NCBI GenBank assembly: GCA_003483645.1
Contig: DMYM01000092.1
Span: 1 to 5,166, forward strand
Length of the DNA stretch: 5,166 bases
Reading direction: 5' to 3'
Source of the DNA: Verrucomicrobiales bacterium
Lineage (GTDB): Bacteria > Verrucomicrobiota > Verrucomicrobiia > Verrucomicrobiales > Akkermansiaceae
Positions within the stretch are counted from its first letter, which is position 1; each line of letters begins with the position of its first letter. The translations under genes were made by a program, and so were the position numbers. Under the pieces are notes generated by a model. That model was not told where the DNA came from. It was given only the letters and a program-made list of their open reading frames with translations, and made no database searches. Below, one piece after another: positions 1 to 5,166 of the stretch.

Positions 1-739
1 AGCCTCCCCCATGGTCTACAAGTCCCTCCTCCTGGTATGCGCCGACAACAAGAAGGCCGGTGCGATCTTCGGGTTGGACCGCAAGAGCGGCGAGGTGGTG
101 TGGAAGGTGGACCGGCCGAGGATCCCCAACTACACCTCGCCGGTCGTGCATCGTCTCGGCGGCCGCGATCAACTGGTCCTCTCCGGTTGCGAGAAGGTCG
201 TGAGCATCGATCCACTGACCGGGAAGGTGCGGTGGGAAACGAAGGGCTCCACCCAGGAGACGGTCACTTCCTCAGTGACCGACGGGGAGCGGGTCTTCAT
301 CAGTGGAGGCTGGCCCAAGAATCACGTCCATGCGGTGGAGAGCGACGGCTCCGGGAAAGTGGTCTGGCGCAACATCAGCCGGGTTTATGTGCCCTCCATG
401 CTGGTGACGAAGGGACACCTCTTTGCGGTGATGGATGGCGGGGCGGCCATGTGCTGGGACTGCAGGACGGGCGAGCGCAGGTGGAAGGGTCTGCTGGGAG
501 GCACGTTCTCCAGTTCGCCTGTCCTGGTGGGCGACCACATTCACGTCATCAACGAGAACGGGGAGTATTTCCAGTTCAAGGCGGACCCGGCCCACTTCGA
601 GGTGGTGCACAAGTCGCGGATTGGCGAACAGGTCTTTGCCACCCCGGCTTACTGCGGGGGCCGGGTCTATGCCCGGGTGGCAGTCTTCCAGAACGACGTC
701 CGGAGGGAGAAACTGCTCTGCCTGGGCGAGCGCCCCTGA
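1..739 (+). CDS. PQQ-like (BamB-like) beta-propeller repeat protein, 5'-truncated
   Basis: The reading frame is open from the first full codon at base 2 to the TGA at 737-739. The ATG at 11 is probably internal, because the preceding in-frame codons read A-S-P, which fits a propeller strand (SPMVYKSLLLV). Numbering from that Met, typical PQQ/quinoprotein blade motifs of the form xhDxxTGxhhW recur: GLDRKSGEVVWK (21-32), SIDPLTGKVRWE (65-76), a variant ending KVVWR (116-120) and WDCRTGERRWK (149-159). Their Trp residues at 31, 75, 119 and 158 are spaced 44, 44 and 39 apart, one per blade. A degenerate blade follows (HVINENGEYFQFK), then a closing strand near RVYARV. Proteins of this fold act as scaffolds (BamB-like) or, with added residues, as PQQ-dependent dehydrogenases. 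No dehydrogenase catalytic set is visible here, so a scaffold or unknown extracytoplasmic role is more likely. The signal peptide, if there is one, lies upstream of the window. The gene converges on the next gene with a 12-bp gap. Confidence 0.85.
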   Translation, partial: ASPMVYKSLLLVCADNKKAGAIFGLDRKSGEVVWKVDRPRIPNYTSPVVHRLGGRDQLVLSGCEKVVSIDPLTGKVRWETKGSTQETVTSSVTDGERVFISGGWPKNHVHAVESDGSGKVVWRNISRVYVPSMLVTKGHLFAVMDGGAAMCWDCRTGERRWKGLLGGTFSSSPVLVGDHIHVINENGEYFQFKADPAHFEVVHKSRIGEQVFATPAYCGGRVYARVAVFQNDVRREKLLCLGERP

Positions 740-751
740 ACCGGGTGTCGC

Positions 752-1336
752 TTATTTGGGACCGGGGAAGATAGGTGGCTTGGCGTCCGCATTCCTGCGC
801 TTCTCGAATTCCGAGGCGGTGATGCTGTTGAGGACGAACTTCTCGCCGTCCTTCTCAAGGGTGAGCGTTTTGCTGCCGTCCTTCTTTTCCTCAACGGTGG
901 CCGAACCCTCGCGTACGCCCTCCTCGCCGGTTATCTGCATGGTGAGCTTGTTCGCGGCCTTGTCGACCTTGGTGATCTTGTAGGTGGCGGTCTGCTTTTC
1001 TCCCATGGCGTGGATGGTGATCTCACCCTTCTGCACTTTCACCGCCATGTTCTTCATTATGGCCTGGATGAGGGGGAGGGGGAGAGGGAGGGCGGCGGAG
1101 GGATTGTCGGCGAGGCCCTTCTGGATCTCCTTCATCATGGCCTCGGGATCGGGAGCCCATTTGCCGATGATTTTCTTTTCCACTTTACCGCCATCGACAG
1201 TCTTGACGGCCGGGGCCTTGGCGGGGGTCTCTTTGGAGGGAGCCTTTTTCTTCACGGAGCCCTTCTCCTGCTGAGCGGCGGCAGGGAAGAGACTGAGGGC
1301 TGCGAGGACTCCAAAAGTCTTGATGAGGAATTTCAT
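752..1336 (-). CDS. Small secreted protein, lipocalin-like C-terminal part, function unknown
   Basis: This is a 194-residue product starting at the ATG at 1336. That start was chosen because it opens a classic Sec signal peptide: MKFLIK, a hydrophobic core (TFGVLAALSLF), then PAAA with likely cleavage before QQ at residue 22. The in-frame ATG 60 bases further upstream would put 20 extra residues before the signal. No strong Shine-Dalgarno precedes 1336. Residues 24-55 are a Lys/Ala/Pro-rich, probably disordered linker. A GxW motif (IIGKWAPD, 56-63) follows, as at the first strand of lipocalin-like barrels. Next come a helical-looking stretch with a repeated Leu-Pro segment (ALPLPLPLIQ, 82-91) and alternating strands (VKVQKGEITIHAMG, TATYKITKVDKAANKLTMQI, KTLTLEKDGEKFVLNSI). 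There is no lipobox Cys, so it is probably periplasmic or exported. I do not recognise a named family. The calycin-like fold is inferred from the GxW and strand pattern only. It is divergent from the barrel gene at 1573. Confidence 0.72.
   Translation of the reverse strand: MKFLIKTFGVLAALSLFPAAAQQEKGSVKKKAPSKETPAKAPAVKTVDGGKVEKKIIGKWAPDPEAMMKEIQKGLADNPSAALPLPLPLIQAIMKNMAVKVQKGEITIHAMGEKQTATYKITKVDKAANKLTMQITGEEGVREGSATVEEKKDGSKTLTLEKDGEKFVLNSITASEFEKRRNADAKPPIFPGPK
1072..1092 (+). other. Potential G-quadruplex motif / hexanucleotide repeat inside the secreted-protein gene
   Basis: The plus strand carries four G-runs with short loops: GGGGG (1072-1076), A, GGGGG (1078-1082), AGA, GGG (1086-1088), A, GGG (1090-1092). 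This satisfies the standard G3+N1-7 pattern, and another GGG lies at 1100-1102. The coding (minus) strand is C-rich, so the G-runs are on the template DNA strand and not in the mRNA. On the protein side the tract encodes the Leu-Pro repeat of the minus-strand gene. Formation in vivo is inference. Confidence 0.45.
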
Positions 1337-1572
1337 AGCTGGGGAGCTTGGGCTCAAAAGGAGACGGGGGGAAAGAACTATTGCGGGTGATCCCATGGGC
1401 TGGTCCCGGGCCGCCTGGAAGGGGAGAGCATATTCCGGGGTCCGGGAGTAATATGATCGGATGGGGTCGATCTCGTGTGATTCGGTGGCGAGTCTTGACG
1501 GGTTGCAAGGAGTGGGGTGTGGTCACGCCCTGCACGGGGCAAGTCATGCGGCGGATCCTCGCTCGCGGAGAA
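1337..1572. promoter_or_regulatory. Intergenic control region between divergent genes
   Basis: This 236-bp stretch separates the start of the secreted-protein gene (minus strand) from the preferred start of the barrel gene (plus strand), so promoters for both should lie here. No convincing sigma-70 promoter can be read. A TTGACG at 1495-1500 matches a -35 box well, but the hexamer 17 bp downstream (TGTGGT, 1518-1523) matches only 3 of 6 consensus -10 bases. TAATAT at 1449-1454 is a possible -10 without a good -35. The plus-strand frame is open through the whole region, with possible upstream starts at 1348, 1453 and 1546, so part of it could be translated if the barrel gene begins earlier than I propose. 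No RNA gene is seen. Confidence 0.5.
1430..1454. promoter_or_regulatory. Imperfect palindrome, possible operator
   Basis: The outer arms are ATATT (1430-1434) and AATAT (1450-1454). Inside lies CCGG-GGT-CCGG (1435-1445), itself an inverted repeat, offset by a 4-base insertion (GAGT) on the right. The AT-rich ends stand out in a G-rich intergenic region, and the element lies close to its midpoint, about 94 bp from one start and 119 bp from the other. This is what an operator shared by two divergent promoters can look like. The symmetry is imperfect and could be chance, and no regulator gene is present in the window. Confidence 0.25.
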
Positions 1573-3744
1573 ATGAGGAGAGTCCATAAATTGCTCGCAG
1601 CGTGTGCTTGGCTGGGATCGCTCGGCGGTCTCCAGGCCGAAAAGAAGCCCAGCATCACCGCCCTGCGACTGGGGGCGGAGGAACGTGTCGAGGTGGACGG
1701 CCGCCTGGAAGAGGCCGCCTGGCAGCGGGCGGAGAAGGGGAAGGGGTTTCGGCAGTATGATCCTGGTCGGGGGACCCCTGCCACCGAGCGCACGGAGTTT
1801 GCGATGGTTTACGACCGTGATCATCTCTACGTCGGGGTGTGGTGTTACGATTCCGAACCGGGAGTGGTGATGGCGCGTTCCATGCGCCGTGACAGGGTTT
1901 TCACGGGGTCGGACTTCGTTTATCTCTTCTTCGACACCTTTCATGATCAGCGCAACGGCTACGTCTTCGCGGTCAACCCAACCGGGACCCAGGCAGACGG
2001 CCTGATCACCAACAACACGGGGATGAACTTTTCCTGGGACGGGATCTGGATGTCGAAGGCGCGCATCACGGAAAAGGGGTGGTTTGTCGAACTGGCCATT
2101 CCCTTCAAGACGGTGAGCTTTGATCCGAACGGGACAGTGTGGGGCTTCAATATGTCGCGGCGGATCCGGAGAAAGAACGAGGCCATTCGCTGGACGGGGT
2201 GGAAGGACGAAATCAAGTCCCACAATGCCAGTGAAGCGGGAGACATCACCGGGCTGCGAGGCATGCGGCAGGGACTCGGGCTGGAGCTCTCCCCCTACTC
2301 GGTGGGGCGCCACGAGAGCCGCAAGGGGGAAAGCGACAGCTTCGGGGGAGACCTTGGTGCCGATCTGCGTTACCGGGTTACGCCCAACTTCTCGGCCACG
2401 ATCAGCTATAATACCGACTTCGCGGAGACGGAGGTCGATCAACGGGTGGTTAATTTCACCCGCTTTCCGCTCTTCTTTCCGGAGAAGCGGGACTTCTTCC
2501 TGGAGGACAGCGGGACCTACAATTTTGGACCAAGGTCTCGACGGAGGGGAATGGGTTCGTCCCTGCTGCCCTACTTCACCCGGCGGATCGGATTGGCGGA
2601 CGGACGGATCGTTCCCGTTCAACTGGCCACCAAGCTGGCGGGGCGGCTGGGAGATTATGATGTCGGCTTTACGCATGCCCGCTTGGAGGGCCCATCCGGG
2701 CTGGATGAACAGAACGTCTTCGCGGCCCGGGTGACCAAGCAGGTGTTCTCCCAGTCCCGGGTGGGAGTCATCGCGACCGGGGGAGATCCCAGTTCCGATC
2801 TCGACAACTACGTGGGAGGAGTGGATTTCACCTTCCGGACCAACGAATTCCTCGACGACCGGATTCTGGAAGCCAATCTCTACGGCCTTGGGAACTATAC
2901 TGAGGCGGCGGGAGGGGGACACGGCACGGATTATGCCTTCGGGGGGCGGGTCTCTTATCCCAACGACCGCTGGGATGGTTCGCTCAGTTACCTGGAGATC
3001 GGCCCGGGATTCGATCCGGCCCTCGGGTTCGTGCGACGGACCGGGATCCGCACCGTGTCCGGGCTGATTCGCCGGAAGCACCGGCCGGGAGGATCAGGCT
3101 GGTACCGCCAGCTGGCGGGGGGCGCGGATGTGAGCGTGACGTCCCGGACGTCCGGGGGACTTGATTCCGCCCGGTTTGGGGTCGCGCCCTTCAACCTGGA
3201 ATTTGCCAGCACGGATGAATTGAGTCTGCGCATCTCGCACAACATCGACCGCCCGGCCGAGGCCTTTGAACTGGGAGACATCACGGTGCCGGCGGGCGAG
3301 TATTCCTGGACCAAGGCCCGCTTGGAATTCGAAGCCACCAGTTCGCGTCCGGTGTGGGGAGAATTTTCGGTGGAGGCCGGAGAGTTCTACGACGGATGGC
3401 GGGTCCAAGGCTCGGCGGAGGTGGAGTGGAATCCCAGCCGGCACTTCCGCATCAACGGGACCTATCAGTATAACCGGGTGGATCTTGGTGATGGCTCGTT
3501 CGATGCGCACGTGGGGAGCCTTGGAATCAACTGGAACCTGACTCCCGATCTCGGGTGGTCCACCCTGGTGCAGTACGACAGCCTTTCCAACGAGGTGGGA
3601 TTCAACTCCCGGATCCGCTGGGAGTATCGACCGGGATCGACGATTTATCTGGTCCTGAATCAGTCGCTCATGGCAGAGGATCGCGGTCTGGATCTGCAGC
3701 GATCGGACCTGACGTTGAAGGCGGATGCGACCTTCCGGTTCTAG
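1573..3744 (+). CDS. DUF5916-type outer-membrane beta-barrel protein with N-terminal CBM9-like domain
   Basis: The product is 723 residues from the ATG at 1573. That start was chosen because it gives a compact signal peptide (MRRVHK, hydrophobic LLAACAWLGSLGG, LQA then EKK, cleavage after 22). Starts at 1546, 1453 or 1348 would add 9, 40 or 75 residues before the signal. GGAG precedes 1573 by only 2 bases, while the 1453 ATG has GGGAG at 4 bases. Residues about 38-210 match the CBM9-like/DOMON pattern: VDGRLEEAAW (41-50), YDRDHLYVGVWCYD (80-93), then WFVELAIPFKTVSFDP and a GFNMSRR strand. The rest is a strand-rich barrel carrying family hallmarks: FPLFFPEKRDFFLED (298-312), then YFTRRIGLADGRIVPVQLATKLAGR (from 334, signature split by variable residues). 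It ends in TFRF, the C-terminal Phe typical of BAM-inserted outer-membrane proteins. Length is normal for the family. Relatives are sometimes labelled hydrolases, but I see no catalytic motif, and substrate and role are unknown. Glycan or ligand binding by the N-domain is inference. Confidence 0.87.
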   Translation: MRRVHKLLAACAWLGSLGGLQAEKKPSITALRLGAEERVEVDGRLEEAAWQRAEKGKGFRQYDPGRGTPATERTEFAMVYDRDHLYVGVWCYDSEPGVVMARSMRRDRVFTGSDFVYLFFDTFHDQRNGYVFAVNPTGTQADGLITNNTGMNFSWDGIWMSKARITEKGWFVELAIPFKTVSFDPNGTVWGFNMSRRIRRKNEAIRWTGWKDEIKSHNASEAGDITGLRGMRQGLGLELSPYSVGRHESRKGESDSFGGDLGADLRYRVTPNFSATISYNTDFAETEVDQRVVNFTRFPLFFPEKRDFFLEDSGTYNFGPRSRRRGMGSSLLPYFTRRIGLADGRIVPVQLATKLAGRLGDYDVGFTHARLEGPSGLDEQNVFAARVTKQVFSQSRVGVIATGGDPSSDLDNYVGGVDFTFRTNEFLDDRILEANLYGLGNYTEAAGGGHGTDYAFGGRVSYPNDRWDGSLSYLEIGPGFDPALGFVRRTGIRTVSGLIRRKHRPGGSGWYRQLAGGADVSVTSRTSGGLDSARFGVAPFNLEFASTDELSLRISHNIDRPAEAFELGDITVPAGEYSWTKARLEFEATSSRPVWGEFSVEAGEFYDGWRVQGSAEVEWNPSRHFRINGTYQYNRVDLGDGSFDAHVGSLGINWNLTPDLGWSTLVQYDSLSNEVGFNSRIRWEYRPGSTIYLVLNQSLMAEDRGLDLQRSDLTLKADATFRF

Positions 3745-3768
3745 GGGCCTGTTCCGGGATCAGCCTAG
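3741..3768. terminator. Inverted repeat spanning two convergent stop codons
   Basis: CTAGG (3741-3745) pairs with CCTAG (3764-3768). Inside it, CTG (3749-3751) can pair with CAG (3761-3763), leaving a GGC bulge and a 9-base loop. The arms contain the TAG of the barrel gene (3742-3744) and the TAG of ispA (3765-3767, minus strand). The position suits a bidirectional hairpin ending both transcripts, but no T-tract follows on either strand and the stem is short, so intrinsic terminator activity is uncertain. Confidence 0.25.
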
Positions 3769-4649
3769 TGGTCCCGGTCCAGGAGATAGTGCGCGATCTG
3801 GTGGAGTCGGGCAGCCCGGCGGCCGAGCGGGCGGAGGGCGGTCAGGGCCTTTCGGGTGAGGCGCTGGGCCTCCTGCCTGCTCTTCTCCAGGCCGAGGATG
3901 GCAGGGTAAGTACCCTTCTCCGCCGCGGCGTCCTTCCCTGCGGTCTTGCCAAGTTTCGCGGTCGATTGGGTGACATCGAGGATGTCATCGACGACCTGGA
4001 AGGCCAGGCCCAGGGATTCTCCGAAGTCAGTGAGGGCCTGCAGCCTGGAGGCGCTCGCATTGGCGCTCATCCCTCCGAGGCGAAGGGATGAGGTGAGGAG
4101 GGCTGCGGTCTTGGCCTCGTGGATCCGGACGAGCTGGGCCCTGGTGAGGGCTTTGCCCTCGCCTTCAAGGTCCATGATCTGTCCGCCGATCAGGCGGCGC
4201 GAGCCCGACGTCGAGGCCAGTTCCGTCACGTAGTCACGGGTTCGGTATCTCTTGCGCTCCGGGGTTTGGGCGATGATGGCAAAGGCTTCCGTGAGGAGGG
4301 CGTCGCCGGCCAGGACCGCCACGTTCTCACCGAAGAGGACGTGGGTGGTAGGTTTACCACGGCGCAGGTCGTCATCGTCCATGCAGGGGAGATCATCATG
4401 GACGAGGGAATAGGTGTGGATCAACTCGACTGCGCAGGCCGGGGCAAGGGCGTGTTCGGAGTCTCCGCCACAGGCCTCGGCGGCAGTCAGGCAAAGGATG
4501 GGTCGCAGACGTTTGCCTCCCGCGAAGACGGGATGGCGCATGGCGCGGTGGATGGTGGAGGGGCGGACCGAGGAGCGGGGCAGGAACCGTTGCAGAGCCG
4601 CGTCAATCATGCGTTGCTGCTCCCGGAGGTAGGCCTTGAGGTCGGACAC
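3765..4649 (-). CDS. ispA: Farnesyl diphosphate synthase (polyprenyl synthetase, IspA type)
   Basis: This cytosolic, Mg-dependent trans-prenyltransferase condenses IPP with DMAPP and GPP to give farnesyl diphosphate, the precursor of undecaprenyl carriers, quinone tails and other isoprenoids. From the GTG start the product is 294 residues, close to E. coli IspA (299). Visible motifs are GGKRLRP (44-50, IPP binding), the first Asp-rich motif DDLPCMDDDDLRRG (from 85, the DDx4D form of bacterial type II enzymes), GGQIMDLEGEG (155-165), HEAKTAAL (177-184) and the second Asp-rich motif FQVVDDILD (217-225), followed by LGKTAGKD and KGTYP. A Tyr five residues before the first motif (YSLVHDD) fits a C15 product by analogy with IspA, so farnesyl is more likely than longer chains. 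I chose GTG at 4649 because M-SDLKAYLREQQ matches usual family N-termini. A TTG at 4676 would add 9 residues (MDPWVFPRS) and has GGGGG about 9 bases upstream. AGGAG lies only 1 base before the GTG. The gene follows asd on the same strand. Confidence 0.94.
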   Translation of the reverse strand: MSDLKAYLREQQRMIDAALQRFLPRSSVRPSTIHRAMRHPVFAGGKRLRPILCLTAAEACGGDSEHALAPACAVELIHTYSLVHDDLPCMDDDDLRRGKPTTHVLFGENVAVLAGDALLTEAFAIIAQTPERKRYRTRDYVTELASTSGSRRLIGGQIMDLEGEGKALTRAQLVRIHEAKTAALLTSSLRLGGMSANASASRLQALTDFGESLGLAFQVVDDILDVTQSTAKLGKTAGKDAAAEKGTYPAILGLEKSRQEAQRLTRKALTALRPLGRRAARLHQIAHYLLDRDH

Positions 4650-4769
4650 GCTCCTAGGAAATACCCAAGGATCCAATTACCCAAGCCCCCAATTCACGTG
4701 GCCAGGTGGATCCTGGCGAAATCAAGATGGAGGATCTGATCTTTACGGGGCTGTTGCCGGCTTTTCCCC
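4650..4769 (-). promoter_or_regulatory. asd-ispA intergenic gap (120 bp)
   Basis: This is the gap between the asd TGA (4770-4772) and the preferred ispA GTG. It is long enough to hold a separate ispA promoter, but I could not find a good -35/-10 pair reading toward ispA. Contents worth noting are the 6-bp stem hairpin at 4701-4717 and a GATC-T-GATC repeat at 4733-4741. The region is more AT-rich than the flanking genes. Whether ispA is read through from asd or has its own promoter is not decided by the sequence. Confidence 0.35.
4701..4717. repeat. Short perfect inverted repeat in the asd-ispA gap
   Basis: GCCAGG (4701-4706) and CCTGGC (4712-4717) form a perfect 6-bp stem with a 5-base loop (TGGAT on the plus strand). 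It lies 52 bp upstream of the preferred ispA start, with a CACGTG palindrome directly adjacent at 4695-4700. On the transcribed strand it is followed by CACGTGAATTGG rather than a U-tract, so it does not look like an intrinsic terminator. It could be an operator, an RNA hairpin in an asd-ispA message, or chance. Confidence 0.3.
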
Positions 4770-5166
4770 TCAGAGCAATTCCGCGATCTGCACTGCATTC
4801 AAGGCAGCCCCTTTCCTGATCTGATCCCCGACCACCCAGAGGGCGAGGGCATTTTCGAGCACCATGTCCTCACGGATGCGGCCCACCAGGCAGTCGTCCT
4901 TCTCGGTGGTGTCGAGCGGGGTTGGATAGAGGGCGTTTCCGGGATCATCCACCACCCGAATGCCCGGGTAATCCTCGTAGGCAACGCGGGCCTCCTCCAC
5001 GCTGACCGGACTCTCAAACTGGGCGGTGACCGAGACCGAGTGCGAGCGGTAGACCGGGACGCGCACGCAGGTGCAGGTCACCTGCAGATCGGGCAGTTCA
5101 AGAATCTTGCGCCCCTCGTTGAGCATCTTGAGTTCCTCCCTGGTATATCCCCCATCCATGAACTGG
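4770..5166 (-). CDS. asd: Aspartate-semialdehyde dehydrogenase, C-terminal part (5'-truncated by window end)
   Basis: Asd catalyses NADPH-dependent reductive dephosphorylation of aspartyl phosphate to aspartate semialdehyde, the branch point to lysine/diaminopimelate, threonine and methionine. The frame is open through the right window edge (codons for Q-F precede the Met at 5159), so the true start lies outside. About 131 C-terminal residues are visible and match the family from the dimerisation domain to the end: GYTREELKMLNEGRKIL, the conserved substrate-binding and acid/base segment CVRVPVYRSHS (the His, encoded around 5040-5042, corresponds to His274 of E. coli Asd), YPTPLDTTEKDDCLVGRIRED, then LWVVGDQIRKGAALNAVQIAELL with the conserved RKGAALNAVQIAE terminus (signature split here by its leading residues). 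The catalytic Cys and NADP-binding domain are out of view. The RVPV and VGRIRED wording resembles the shorter ASADH branch (Gram-positive, mycobacterial and many others) rather than the enterobacterial one. It is followed by ispA, 120 bp downstream on the same strand. Confidence 0.94.
   Translation of the reverse strand, partial: QFMDGGYTREELKMLNEGRKILELPDLQVTCTCVRVPVYRSHSVSVTAQFESPVSVEEARVAYEDYPGIRVVDDPGNALYPTPLDTTEKDDCLVGRIREDMVLENALALWVVGDQIRKGAALNAVQIAELL

Noticed and set aside
740..751. Terminator between the propeller and secreted-protein stops
   Set aside because: Only a CCC/GGG pairing around the stop is visible, without a stable stem or T-tract.
37..774. Plus-strand open frame overlapping the propeller gene in another frame
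   Set aside because: Its composition is dominated by Arg, Gly and Pro, without motifs. The overlapping frame carries the regular Trp-spaced propeller repeats.
984..1390. Plus-strand frames opposite the secreted-protein gene, one with a membrane-like N-terminus
   Set aside because: The hydrophobic look (MAWMVISPF, MFFIMAWM) arises from antisense reading of Met/Lys/Glu-rich coding sequence. The minus-strand gene has a proper signal peptide and domain layout.
1495..1523. TTGACG plus TGTGGT as a sigma-70 promoter for the barrel gene
   Set aside because: The -35 is good but the -10 at 17-bp spacing matches only half the consensus, so I did not list it as a promoter.
1409..1712. Repeated GGCCGCCTGGAAG at about 1409 and 1697 as a direct repeat or mobile-element footprint
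   Set aside because: It is a single 13-base match in GC-rich DNA with no flanking similarity or target duplication, so chance is the simplest explanation.
1378..3081. Long minus-strand open frame (567 codons) opposite the barrel gene
   Set aside because: It is rich in Pro, Arg, Gly and His, matches no family I know, has no signal or domain pattern and lies antisense to a well-supported gene. Long antisense open frames are expected at this GC content.
4119..4739. Plus-strand open frame antisense to ispA (206 codons)
   Set aside because: It is a shadow of the Asp-rich-motif gene on the other strand, with no recognisable domain and a Gly/Ala/Asp-rich composition.

Overview
The window is high-GC bacterial chromosome, packed with protein genes and without any RNA gene, mobile element, CRISPR array or prophage signal that I can see. 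It holds five protein-coding genes. Three have secreted or envelope-type sequences, or belong to families of that type, and two are core metabolic genes. The Gram-negative outer-membrane barrel, the PQQ-type propeller family, and an IspA N-terminus of the form (M)SDLKAYLREQQ followed later by GGKRLRPILCL suggest Verrucomicrobiota or a close PVC relative. That placement is inference from family resemblance, not a database result.

Layout from left to right. (1) Bases 1-739, plus strand: the 3' part of a PQQ-like (BamB-like) beta-propeller protein whose start lies outside the window. (2) Bases 752-1336, minus strand: a small secreted protein with a signal peptide, a Lys/Pro/Ala-rich linker and a beta-rich, lipocalin-like C-terminal part. 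It converges on the propeller gene with only 12 bp between stops. (3) Bases 1337-1572: a 236-bp intergenic region between divergent genes, containing an imperfect palindrome with AT-rich ends near its middle. (4) Bases 1573-3744, plus strand: a DUF5916-type protein with a signal peptide, an N-terminal CBM9-like domain and an outer-membrane beta-barrel ending in Phe. (5) Bases 3765-4649, minus strand: a farnesyl diphosphate synthase (IspA), convergent with the barrel gene, with both stop codons inside a small inverted repeat. (6) Bases 4770-5166, minus strand: the C-terminal part of aspartate-semialdehyde dehydrogenase (Asd), just upstream of ispA and in the same direction.

How the genes relate. 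The asd-ispA pair could be co-transcribed, but their pathways (aspartate-family amino acids with diaminopimelate, and isoprenoids) are not directly linked, and a 120-bp gap separates them. The divergent secreted protein and barrel share one control region, so co-regulation is plausible but unproven. No clearly new multi-gene system is visible. The least characterised elements are the small secreted protein, the DUF5916 barrel and the control region between them.
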